The notes beneath the pieces are model-generated. The model saw only the letters and a program-made list of their open reading frames with translations, was not told the DNA's origin and ran no database searches. Source: Acetobacter syzygii (GTDB taxonomy: Bacteria; Pseudomonadota; Alphaproteobacteria; Acetobacterales; Acetobacteraceae). Taken from it: a DNA stretch of 64,000 nt. Below are positions 7,614 through 14,627 of this stretch, one piece after another (the first letter of the stretch is position 1; each line of letters begins with the position of its first letter). The position numbers were made by a program, and so were the translations under genes. Location of the stretch: NCBI RefSeq assembly GCF_000964225.1, contig NZ_BAMZ01000005.1, positions 62,001 to 126,000 on the forward strand, in the 5' to 3' direction.

Positions 7614-8033
7614 ATGGCATTCTGGCTGGTAAAAAGTGAGCCCGATGCGTTTAGCTGGGACGAGCAGGTTGCAAACATTGTAGAGCCATGGACCGGAGTT
7701 CGGAATCATCAGGCCAAAAAAAACCTTGCCGCCATGCAGGTGGGCGACCGGGCTTTTTTTTACCACTCCAATGTTCAGCGCGCGATTGTAGGTGTGGTGG
7801 AAGTGGTCCGTGCCGCTTACCCCGATCCCACGGCAGAAACGGGGTCTTGGGTATGCGTGGATGTTAAGGCGGTTGGACCTATGCCAACGCCTGTTACACT
7901 TGCTCAAATTAAGGCAGATCCAACGCTGGAGGCGTTGGCGCTTGTCCGCCAGTCACGCCTGTCGGTCTGCCCGGTTTCGGCCGAACACTGGCAGCAACTG
8001 TGCCAGATGGGGGGCTGGAAAGAGGGGAGTTGA
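7614..8033 (+). CDS. EVE-domain (PUA/YTH-like) protein
   Basis: A 139-residue single-domain protein. The start MAFWLVKSEPDAFSWDEQV is the characteristic EVE opening, followed by WTGVRNHQAKKNLAAMQVGDRAFFYHSN and VVEVVRAAYPDPTAE. EVE domains belong to the PUA/ASCH/YTH fold superfamily and are thought to recognise modified bases in RNA or DNA; the ligand of this stand-alone type (relative of human THYN1) is not known. An earlier in-frame ATG at 7593 lies within the yciI-like gene and adds residues not seen in the family, so 7614 is preferred. A terminator follows at 8068-8095. Confidence 0.93.
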   Translation: MAFWLVKSEPDAFSWDEQVANIVEPWTGVRNHQAKKNLAAMQVGDRAFFYHSNVQRAIVGVVEVVRAAYPDPTAETGSWVCVDVKAVGPMPTPVTLAQIKADPTLEALALVRQSRLSVCPVSAEHWQQLCQMGGWKEGS

Positions 8034-8067
8034 ACACGTCGTTTAAACGAGTGATCAAAATATTGTG

Positions 8068-8095
8068 AAAAAGGCCGCCCAACCGGGCGGCCTTT
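8068..8095. terminator. Intrinsic terminator after the EVE gene
   Basis: AAGGCCGCCC (8071-8080) and GGGCGGCCTT (8085-8094) form a 10-bp GC-rich stem with a four-base loop. It is flanked by A's on the left and a short T-run on the right, so it may work in both directions for the converging genes at 8033 and 8121. Confidence 0.8.
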
Positions 8096-8120
8096 GCCAT
8101 TTAACGCAAATTGGTGTGGA

Positions 8121-8456
8121 TCAGCCCTGTGTGGCCAGAGTCCATGCCTGCGCGGACCGGTTGCCGGAGCGACAGTAAGCAAAATAGGGACCGGGGAGCG
8201 TATTCAGCACTTCCTGCGTTTCAATCTTGACGTCAGAGCTGGGAGCCGCCCCAGATGCAACAGGAATGGCAATAAAGGTCAGCCCGGCAGCCCGTGCGGC
8301 TGCACCAATGGCTTCTGCCGTTGGTTGACCTGCTTCTTCTCCGTCGGGACGGTTGCAGATGAGGGTTTTAAATCCGGCTTCCTTGATTGCAGGAATATCG
8401 CTGACGGCAATCTGGCCAGAGACGGCAAAGTCGGGAGCAATGGATTGATACTGCAT
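8121..8456 (-). CDS. TIGR01244-type rhodanese/phosphatase-like protein
   Basis: A 111-residue protein beginning YQSIAPDFAVSGQI, with FKTLICNRPDGEEAGQPT, the short LTFIAIPVASG, and the cysteine loop YFAYCRSGNRS (Cys95 to Arg100). This is the stand-alone form of the DUF442 domain, which in Bigelowiella- or Blh-type proteins is fused to a metallo-beta-lactamase persulfide dioxygenase. The loop resembles a rhodanese or protein-tyrosine-phosphatase active site, so sulfur transfer in sulfide detoxification is the usual proposal. No sulfide oxidation partner is adjacent. The gene is monocistronic with an AAGGAG-type site upstream. Confidence 0.88.
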   Translation of the reverse strand: MQYQSIAPDFAVSGQIAVSDIPAIKEAGFKTLICNRPDGEEAGQPTAEAIGAAARAAGLTFIAIPVASGAAPSSDVKIETQEVLNTLPGPYFAYCRSGNRSAQAWTLATQG

Positions 8457-8564
8457 GGTTTTGATACTCCTTAAATATCACACCTGATTCTGGCAGATGG
8501 GGCTTTTCAGCCCTATCGCGCAAGGGATGTGCTGGTATGTGTGGACTTGTTGGACCGCCGCGAA

Positions 8565-9263
8565 CTAGCGGTGAATGAAGTACATGTCGGAATACAGGTT
8601 TTTAAGGGCCGCATGGTCTGCCAGACAGTGGCGGACAAGCAGGGCGCGCAGGCTAACCGCAGCCTGTTGTACGGATGGGTCCGTGCTGGTGGTTTGCAGG
8701 GCAGGGTAGTGCTCCATGCAGGCCTTGAGCGTGGGATTGTTCATGTCCACGCCTTTGCTGATCTTTGCCTTCAGCTCATCATAATACTGCGAGACCGCGG
8801 TATCCGAGTTCCATTTGACGAGAGATGTATCCACTTTGCCATTATGCATGAAGTAAGCAACCGTCAGGTAGCCAGTCTCAGGCGGATGATCACCGGCCCG
8901 AACCGTCATGCGGCACGCACGTTGGGAATAAGGAGGAAAACTGACATCGGGCATGGCGGTGGAGGCTGTGACCTTAACAGCAGGCAGGGTGCCCGCTGTG
9001 GGCGCTGAGGCGTCCTGCGCATCAGCATCGCCCGTAATGTGGGCTTTCTGCCATGCTTGTGCCAGAAGTGGGTAGTAACGGATGGACTGGCACAGGTTGG
9101 GGTCCGTGCGGGCATCGGCCAGAGCCATGTCGTAGGTTTTCTGCTCCGGGGTGGCACATGCGGCCAGTGCCAGAACAGAGGCAACACAACTCAGGCGGCC
9201 CAGACTCAGGGCCGGCAGGCGTGCCTTGGCACGCGAGGAGAATAGACGGAAAAGACCAGCCAT
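8565..9263 (-). CDS. Unknown lipoprotein, 232 residues
   Basis: The N-terminus has a basic region, a hydrophobic core (LSCVASVLALAAC) and a lipobox LAAC at residue 36, predicting a lipid-anchored periplasmic or outer-membrane protein. The long 20-residue pre-region may mean the true start is downstream, although AAGGAGC precedes the ATG at 9263 at good spacing. The mature part has conserved-looking cysteines (LCQSIRYY, QRACRMT, LKACMEHYP, RHCLADH), which may form disulfides, and a DUF-like core VAYFMHNGKVDTSLVKWNSDTAV. I do not recognise a family. It is divergent from the EcsC gene. Confidence 0.72.
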   Translation of the reverse strand: MAGLFRLFSSRAKARLPALSLGRLSCVASVLALAACATPEQKTYDMALADARTDPNLCQSIRYYPLLAQAWQKAHITGDADAQDASAPTAGTLPAVKVTASTAMPDVSFPPYSQRACRMTVRAGDHPPETGYLTVAYFMHNGKVDTSLVKWNSDTAVSQYYDELKAKISKGVDMNNPTLKACMEHYPALQTTSTDPSVQQAAVSLRALLVRHCLADHAALKNLYSDMYFIHR

Positions 9264-9504
9264 GAGGAAAGCTCCTTAAAAGCGGCGCGGCGTTAAGCCA
9301 GATTCTTCATTAGCTGTGTAAGGGCTTAGCGCCATGCTTACAACGCTGTTTGCATGGACAAGAGGGGTGCGTTGTAACAGGTCATCTGTTTTTCGTGGAA
9401 GCAGCCTGTTATGATCAGCGCCAATACATATCATACGGCGCTTTGGCAGCGCCGGTTGTCGCATTTGCTGTAAATGAGGCAGGTAGCAGACAGGAAAGGC
9501 ACGT

Positions 9505-10335
9505 ATGAGCATGAAGGAAACAGCAGGCAACGCCCTGACCCCGATGGCCCTGAGTGGCCGTGATCTGGGGGAACTGGAAACCGCCCTGCTTGCGGTTGAA
9601 TCCGGGCGTGGTGTTCTGGTGCGTCTGGCTGACCTTATGGGCGGGGCGGTTGGCCATGCCGCACGGTTGGGCCTGCGTGGTCTGGGTATGGCTCCCAACA
9701 TGGAGCAAAAGCTGCGTGGACTGGCAGAAACCGCCATTACCCGGGCATTCGATGTGGCCATACTGGGCATGAAAGGCCCGGCCGATACTGCCATGGAGGA
9801 AGCGCGCTGGCGTACATCAGGCCTGCAGGCGGCTGTGGCGGTTTCTGGGGCTGTGGGGGGCTTTACCGGTCTGGCTGGTCTGGCACCGGATATCGGGTTT
9901 ACGACCCTGACCATCATGCGTGAAATTGCCCGGATTGCCCGTGAAGAAGGGGAGGATATGGCCGACCCGGATACCCGCCGCGCCTGCCTGGAAGTGTTTG
10001 CGCTCAAGGCTTTTCCCAACCGCCGGAGTGGGGAAGAGAGCGAACTTGGGTATTTTTCCGCACGGGCTGTGCTGCGTGGCCGCCCGGTTGTTATGTTAAT
10101 AGCCGAAGTTGCATCGCATTACGGTCTGGCGCTGGGGCAAAAAATTTCGCTCCAGCTTATGCCGGTTGCAGGGGCTTTGTGTGGGGCCTCGCTCAACACG
10201 GCATTTTTCAACCATTATCGGGCACTGGCACGGGCGCACTTTACCATTCGCAGGCTTGAACGCGAACATGGACCGGTTGTGCGTGATACTGCTCTGGCCC
10301 TGCGGGATAACCTTGAAGGGCGCGAAAAGCTCTGA
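9505..10335 (+). CDS. EcsC-family protein
   Basis: A 276-residue protein matching the EcsC family: the amphipathic helical region LADLMGGAVGHAARLGLRGLG, a glycine-rich hydrophobic segment AVAVSGAVGGFTGLAGLAPDIGF, the family-typical TIMREIARIAREEGEDMADPDTRRACLEVF, and a second hydrophobic patch PVAGALCGASLNTAFFNHY. EcsC of Bacillus is part of an ABC transporter locus but its molecular role is unknown, and no ABC genes lie next to this one. The ATG at 9505 has AGGAAAGGCACGT in front. A terminator follows at 10368. Confidence 0.87.
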   Translation: MSMKETAGNALTPMALSGRDLGELETALLAVESGRGVLVRLADLMGGAVGHAARLGLRGLGMAPNMEQKLRGLAETAITRAFDVAILGMKGPADTAMEEARWRTSGLQAAVAVSGAVGGFTGLAGLAPDIGFTTLTIMREIARIAREEGEDMADPDTRRACLEVFALKAFPNRRSGEESELGYFSARAVLRGRPVVMLIAEVASHYGLALGQKISLQLMPVAGALCGASLNTAFFNHYRALARAHFTIRRLEREHGPVVRDTALALRDNLEGREKL

Positions 10336-10367
10336 ACGGCGTTAAGTAAGAGCACCGCTGCGATAAC

Positions 10368-10400
10368 AAATTAAGGCCGCATCACGCGGCCTTAATTTTT
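10368..10400. terminator. Bidirectional terminator between the EcsC gene and a small membrane gene
   Basis: AATTAAGGCCGC and GCGGCCTTAATT form a 12-bp perfect stem with a five-base loop (ATCAC), followed by TTT on the plus strand. It lies between two converging genes and can end transcription from both sides. Confidence 0.88.
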
Positions 10401-10409
10401 GTATTCGGT

Positions 10410-10580
10410 TTATTTGCGGCTGGGTGATGGCGGGTTCGAACGCTCCAAAAACGTAGCAATCACGGCCATACCCAAAAAGGCCACGCTCACGACCCGTAAA
10501 ACGCCCTGATAATGAAAAGCCGGATACCAGAGCATGGCGCAAAGACCAATGCCAATAACGCAGAACAATCGCATGGTCAT
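10410..10580 (-). CDS. Small membrane protein, 56 residues
   Basis: A short gene that a 60-residue cut-off would miss. The start MTMRLFCVIGIGLCAMLWYP is preceded by a strong AAGGAG nine bases upstream. The protein has two predicted membrane helices (about 4-20 and 28-45) joined by a short loop AFHYQG, and a polar tail LERSNPPSPSRK. It starts 25 bases after the hydroxyacid dehydrogenase stop codon, on the same strand, and ends just before a terminator, so it is probably the second gene of that transcript. I do not recognise the family; small two-helix proteins of this kind are common and seldom characterised. Confidence 0.7.
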   Translation of the reverse strand: MTMRLFCVIGIGLCAMLWYPAFHYQGVLRVVSVAFLGMAVIATFLERSNPPSPSRK

Positions 10581-10605
10581 GGATGCACACTCCTTAACGG
10601 TAATG

Positions 10606-11580
10606 TCAGGCGCTTACACCAGAAGGTAAGGGTTTGCCAGCCGCCATGGCACTAACATTATCCAGTGCCAACATACCCATGGCTGTTCGGGTTTCCACCG
10701 TTGCGCTGCCAACGTGTGGGGTCATAAACAGATTTGGCAGGGCCAGCAATGCCGGGTCCGGGTTGGGTTCATTGCGAAAAACGTCCAGACCGGCGGCAAA
10801 AAGCTGCCCGGATTTAAGGGCGGCCTTCAAGGCCGTTTCATCCACAAGGGAACCGCGTGCAGCATTGACCAGCACACTGCCGTGGGGCAGCAGGCTGAGC
10901 GTTTGCGCATTGATCAGGGGGGGCGCGGAGGGGGAGCCGGGCATGTGCAGGCTTAGAATATCGCAATGCGGCAGCATATCCTCCAGCTTGTCAAAGTAAG
11001 TGGCACCAGCTTCCTCCGCCGGGTCCAGTTGCCGCCGGTTGTGGTAGAGAATGGACATATCAAACCCACGGGCGCGTTTGGCAACGGCCTGCCCAATGCG
11101 GCCCATGCCCACAATGCCCAGCCGTTTGCCACTGACGCGGTGGCCCAGCATTTCCCCCATTCCCAGTGTGCGGCCCCATCCGGCCTTCATAAGCGTATAA
11201 TATTCCGCAGCGCGGCGGCTGGCTGCCAGTATAAGCATAATCGCCAGATCGGCATTGCAGTCTGTTAGTACATCCGGTGTGTTGGATACCGCAATATTGC
11301 GCGCCAGCAGGGCCGGAACATCCAGATGATCCAGCCCCACACTAACGGTGGCTACAAGCTTTACGCTCTCTGGCAGTGCCTGCACGTCTGCCCCTTTAAG
11401 GGGCGATGTATGCGTAACCAGCACGGCAAAGGGCTGGTAAGCATGGGCAAGTTCGAGCAGTTCCTCCGTGCCGAGTGCTGTTTCTGGTGGCGGTGGAGCG
11501 CTAAATTCGGAGCGGATGCGTGCCTCCACATCGTCCAGAAGGCGGGTGGTGCGGATAAGGCGTGGCGCTTGGGTTGTCAC
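10606..11580 (-). CDS. D-isomer-specific 2-hydroxyacid dehydrogenase (glyoxylate/2-ketogluconate reductase type)
   Basis: A 324-residue NAD(P)-dependent oxidoreductase. The Rossmann signature LGIVGMGRIGQAVAKRARGF (Gly158-Met-Gly-Arg-Ile-Gly163) sits between two halves of the catalytic domain. The catalytic triad of the family is visible: Arg242 in NAARGSLVDE, Glu271 in RNEPNPDP and His289 in TPHVGSATVETR. VSVGLDHLDVPALLARNIAVSN is the usual first-domain motif. The family reduces 2-oxoacids such as glyoxylate, hydroxypyruvate or 2-ketogluconate; in an acetic acid bacterium ketogluconate reduction is plausible but unproven. The small membrane gene at 10410-10580 follows on the same strand. Confidence 0.92.
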   Translation of the reverse strand: MTTQAPRLIRTTRLLDDVEARIRSEFSAPPPPETALGTEELLELAHAYQPFAVLVTHTSPLKGADVQALPESVKLVATVSVGLDHLDVPALLARNIAVSNTPDVLTDCNADLAIMLILAASRRAAEYYTLMKAGWGRTLGMGEMLGHRVSGKRLGIVGMGRIGQAVAKRARGFDMSILYHNRRQLDPAEEAGATYFDKLEDMLPHCDILSLHMPGSPSAPPLINAQTLSLLPHGSVLVNAARGSLVDETALKAALKSGQLFAAGLDVFRNEPNPDPALLALPNLFMTPHVGSATVETRTAMGMLALDNVSAMAAGKPLPSGVSA

Positions 11581-11761
11581 AAAAAATCTCCATGGTGCGG
11601 CATGGCAGGGCGGGCAGGGATATGTTTATTTCCGTGTGCAAGGTAGCATAACGCACCAGCTACGCTACACCGCATGGTGCCCAGTTCTGTAACGAGTGCG
11701 GGAAAGGCCGGTTGCGGGAGCAAGCAGCCCGGATGGGCAAAAACATGGGAGCCAGCACCGT

Positions 11762-12403
11762 ATGTCCGATGGTCTAACGCCAGAACTTATGCTGTCGGCC
11801 TATGCTGTGGGGTTGTTCCCCATGGCAGAGGGGGAGGATGACCCGACTTTAAGCTGGTATGACCCCGACCCGCGCGGCGTGCTGCCGCTTGATACGTTCC
11901 ACGTGCCAAAGCGTTTACGCCGCACCGTGCTGTCGGGTCGGTTTGATGTTTGTGTGGACCGGGATTTTGCGGCTGTCATGCGTGGTTGTGCGGCCCCGGC
12001 CAAAGGGCGGGAAAGCACATGGATCAACAGCCGTATCTACCAGATTTTCTGCGCACTGCATGACATGGGATTTGCCCATAGTGTTGAATGCCGCATACAG
12101 GACGAACTGGTGGGTGGGTTGTATGGCGTCGCACTTGGTGGTGTGTTTTTTGGCGAGAGTATGTTCAGCCGGGTAACGGATGCTTCCAAGGTGGCTTTGG
12201 TGCATCTGGTCGCACGGATGCGCCTGAATGGATTTATTCTGCTGGATACGCAGTTTGGCACCGAACATCTGGCCCGTTTTGGCGGCGTGGAAATACCTGC
12301 GGCCCATTATAAACAGCAGCTCGAGCGGGCCGTATGTATGCAGCCCTGCTGGTCCAATACGGTTGCGCCCGATATGCTGGAAGCAGAAATTCGCAGTATG
12401 TAA
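11762..12403 (+). CDS. aat: Leucyl/phenylalanyl-tRNA--protein transferase
   Basis: A 213-residue protein when started at the ATG at 11762 (SDGLTPELMLSAYAVGLFPM). The in-frame ATG at 11696 would add 22 residues not typical of the family. Diagnostic blocks are WYDPDPRGVLPLD, ESTWINSRIYQIFCALH, AHSVECRIQDELVGGLYGVALGG, FFGESMFSRVTDASKVAL and LLDTQFGTEHLARFGG. The enzyme adds Leu or Phe from charged tRNA to proteins with N-terminal Arg or Lys, marking them for ClpAP by the N-end rule, in the cytoplasm. In many alphaproteobacteria aat is followed by a gene of the DUF2155 type; here three unrelated exported proteins follow. Confidence 0.96.
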   Translation: MSDGLTPELMLSAYAVGLFPMAEGEDDPTLSWYDPDPRGVLPLDTFHVPKRLRRTVLSGRFDVCVDRDFAAVMRGCAAPAKGRESTWINSRIYQIFCALHDMGFAHSVECRIQDELVGGLYGVALGGVFFGESMFSRVTDASKVALVHLVARMRLNGFILLDTQFGTEHLARFGGVEIPAAHYKQQLERAVCMQPCWSNTVAPDMLEAEIRSM

Positions 12404-12469
12404 TGCGACCACACTGGCACAACCCGCTGGCCGGGTAAGCACATGTGCATGGTGCCAGGTGGGATATGT

Positions 12470-13270
12470 ATGGAGAGAGACTTGGTGACAGACAATTTTT
12501 TACCGGCCTGTAAACGGACCCTGACCCTGCTTGGTCTGTGTGCCATAAGCGTGCCTGCTGTGTCTGCCATTGTGGCTCCTCCGCTTCATGCCCAACTGGC
12601 AACGGACCATCCCCGCCTGACCCCCGCGCGTGATGCTGTGGTGGATTATGTTTTTCAGCCCCGCCCAACAGAGCAGGATTTACAGGCTGGTGCCAAGGCA
12701 GATGCACCAGTGGCAAGCCGCCATGTGCAGGTGCTGTATTCGGGTGATGGGGGGTTAATGCGGATTAACTACATGACCAGCATGGACGGGGATCAGAGCC
12801 GGGGCGCCGTTATTATTAACCGTGCCGCGCAGGAGGTGCTGGTCATTATCAATGACCGCCGCATTTACACCCGGCTGGTGCAGCAGGCTGGCGTGCGCAA
12901 CCCTTTTCTGCTCGACATGTCCATGCAGTTTACCAAAACGGGGAGCGATGTGGTGGCGGGCCAGCCCTGCACCAGATGGCAGGTTGTTTCCGCTCAGGGT
13001 AAAGCCACAACCTGTGTAACGGATGACGGATTTGTTCTCCAGCAGGATGGTGTGGATGTGGATGGGCTGAACGGTAGCCTGCGCGCCATGAAGGTGGCTT
13101 ACGACAGTATTCCGGTCAGTGCGTTCCAACCGCCCTCTGGCTTTCAGGAGGTAACGCCGCATTCCCCCCGTGCTGATGCCGCACAGCAGCCGGAAGCCCA
13201 GACAACGGGTGTTGGCCCTTCCGCCACGCTCCCTACCGGCAACACCAACCCAGAAGGTGAGACCCGATAA
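12470..13270 (+). CDS. Exported protein of unknown function, DUF4412-like (first of two paralogues)
   Basis: About 266 residues. A signal peptide is clear (ACKRTLTLLGLCAISVPAVSA, with cleavage likely near LHAQ). The start could be ATG at 12470 (preceded by GGTGGG) or GTG at 12485 (preceded by GGAGAG at good spacing). The mature part alternates beta-strand-like segments: VVDYVFQPR, HVQVLYSGDGGLMRINYM, EVLVIINDRRIYTRL. A shared core VVAGQPCTRWQV..TTCVTDDGFVLQQDG has two cysteines that probably pair. The proline/threonine-rich C-terminus looks disordered. The core recurs in the next gene, and the plan resembles DUF4412-type periplasmic proteins. It begins 67 bases after aat and joins the next gene by TAATG. 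Confidence 0.7.
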   Translation: MERDLVTDNFLPACKRTLTLLGLCAISVPAVSAIVAPPLHAQLATDHPRLTPARDAVVDYVFQPRPTEQDLQAGAKADAPVASRHVQVLYSGDGGLMRINYMTSMDGDQSRGAVIINRAAQEVLVIINDRRIYTRLVQQAGVRNPFLLDMSMQFTKTGSDVVAGQPCTRWQVVSAQGKATTCVTDDGFVLQQDGVDVDGLNGSLRAMKVAYDSIPVSAFQPPSGFQEVTPHSPRADAAQQPEAQTTGVGPSATLPTGNTNPEGETR

Positions 13271-13947
13271 TGGCTGTTTGCTCAACACGCGTGCGCCGTA
13301 ACACCCTGTTTCTTGCCACCTGCTTGCTGGCGTTGGCAGATGGTGCGGCGGCTTATGCCCAGTCCGCTGGTGCGGCTACAGTTGCGCCTGACAATGCTGG
13401 TGCTGCTTCATCCAGTGCAACGTCCGATGGGCAGAGCGTGGAGGCTCCGGTCATTACGCCATCTGCGGATGTGGATGTCATGTACGAACTGGCTTCGCCT
13501 CAAGGGGACGTGAGCACGCACCAGCGCATGCGCTGGCAGGTTGCCACGTTGCGCCAGCGGCTGGACCCGGAAAAATCTGCCGTGTTCATGCTTACCTCAT
13601 GGCAGAACAGAACCCTGAGTGTGGTGGATATGGGGCGTAAGAGGGTGAGCGTTATGCCTGTTCCCGGTACGCAGCAGCTTACCCCACCGGGGCAACCGGC
13701 AATGATCGGCTCCTATGCACGATTGGGGAGTTCCGTTGTGGCGGGTGAACAGTGCACAGTATGGCGTACAAAAGATACGGATGGTCACCCAACAGATGCC
13801 TGTTACACGGCAGATGGGGTGCTGCTTCAGGTTGCTCAGGGCGGGCAGATTACGGTGCGTGCAGTCAGCGTGCAGCGTACCGCACAACCGGATAGCCTGT
13901 TTGTTATTCCAGACGGTTTGAAGCAGGAGGCCCCGGCACACCCATAA
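13270..13947 (+). CDS. Exported protein of unknown function, paralogue of its upstream neighbour
   Basis: A 225-residue protein with a signal peptide (RNTLFLATCLLALADGAAAYAQ). After a low-complexity Ala/Ser/Thr stretch, DVDVMYELASPQGDVSTHQRMRWQ corresponds to the start of the mature region of the previous protein. VVAGEQCTVWRTKDTDG, then DACYTADGVLLQVAQGG, then PDSLFVIPDGLKQE reproduces the shared two-cysteine core. The two proteins therefore look like products of a tandem duplication that have diverged strongly. The start codon overlaps the previous stop (TAATG), so translation is coupled. No enzymatic motif is visible; a ligand-binding or cell-envelope role is possible but not shown. Confidence 0.7.
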   Translation: MAVCSTRVRRNTLFLATCLLALADGAAAYAQSAGAATVAPDNAGAASSSATSDGQSVEAPVITPSADVDVMYELASPQGDVSTHQRMRWQVATLRQRLDPEKSAVFMLTSWQNRTLSVVDMGRKRVSVMPVPGTQQLTPPGQPAMIGSYARLGSSVVAGEQCTVWRTKDTDGHPTDACYTADGVLLQVAQGGQITVRAVSVQRTAQPDSLFVIPDGLKQEAPAHP

Positions 13948-13996
13948 AGGGCGTGGTTGCATGTGGCCATTGGTGGAAAGGCAGGAAAGGGATGGA

Positions 13997-14599
13997 ATGC
14001 GCAACAGAGCCTACGGCCACACCATATTGCTTCTGGGGTTATGTGCAGCCTGTGTGCTGCCCACGCGGGCTGTGCACGCACAGGCAGCGGACGGACCAAC
14101 AACTGTTTGCATAACAACGCAGGCGGCGCAGCAGCCGCAAACGCTGGTTGTTGTTCCTTCTGGCACAGTGTTTGCTACGGGCGCGGCGGAGGGCAGGGGT
14201 GCGGCAGGCAGCCCCTCGGCCGCAGCTATTGTTACGACCGAGACCATTACCCTCACGCACATGCAGCCTTGCTCCGTGGCCGATGCTTCCAGCGTTGTGT
14301 CTCACACACGGCACTGGCTGCGCGAGAAAGTGCGCCCCCGTGCGGGCCAGACCCTGTACGCCATAGGGGAGGTCAGCGGGAATGGCGTGGACACGGACAT
14401 GTCCGACGAGGATTCCGCCTTCCGCGACATGGTTCATGCCGGAGCGCTGAGCGCATCCATAAACCATACCGTGCAGGACCCGGTTTTTTTGCAAGAAAGT
14501 GATGCAGATTTACCCGATGGCGGGCAGGGAGTGGATACATCTGTCTCCCGCAATGCGGCATCGGACCTGCCATCGCAACGGCAGGTACAAAAACACTAG
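13997..14599 (+). CDS. Exported protein of unknown function, third gene of the cluster
   Basis: A 200-residue protein. The start MRNRAYGHTILLLGLCAACV at 13997 has AGGAAAGGG upstream and gives a good signal peptide ending near AVHAQA. The upstream in-frame ATG at 13961 would place extra charged residues before it. The mature region is beta-rich at first (TTVCITTQ, QTLVVVPSGTVFATG, TETITLTHMQPC), then acidic and probably flexible toward the C-terminus. I see no homology to its two neighbours and no known family. It follows by 49 bases on the same strand and looks like part of the same transcript. Overlapping frames in this stretch are also open, so it is less certain than its neighbours. Confidence 0.6.
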   Translation: MRNRAYGHTILLLGLCAACVLPTRAVHAQAADGPTTVCITTQAAQQPQTLVVVPSGTVFATGAAEGRGAAGSPSAAAIVTTETITLTHMQPCSVADASSVVSHTRHWLREKVRPRAGQTLYAIGEVSGNGVDTDMSDEDSAFRDMVHAGALSASINHTVQDPVFLQESDADLPDGGQGVDTSVSRNAASDLPSQRQVQKH

Positions 14600-14600
14600 A

Positions 14601-14620
14601 CTTTACAAGAGCTTGTAAAG
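14601..14620. repeat. 9-bp inverted repeat between convergent genes
   Basis: CTTTACAAG (14601-14609) and CTTGTAAAG (14612-14620) are perfect arms around two bases. It sits immediately after the stop of the exported-protein cluster and eight bases before the stop of the converging AsmA-like gene. The AT-rich arms, two-base loop and absence of a T-run argue against a normal terminator; a protein-binding dyad is as likely. Confidence 0.5.
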
Positions 14621-14627
14621 AGCGGGC

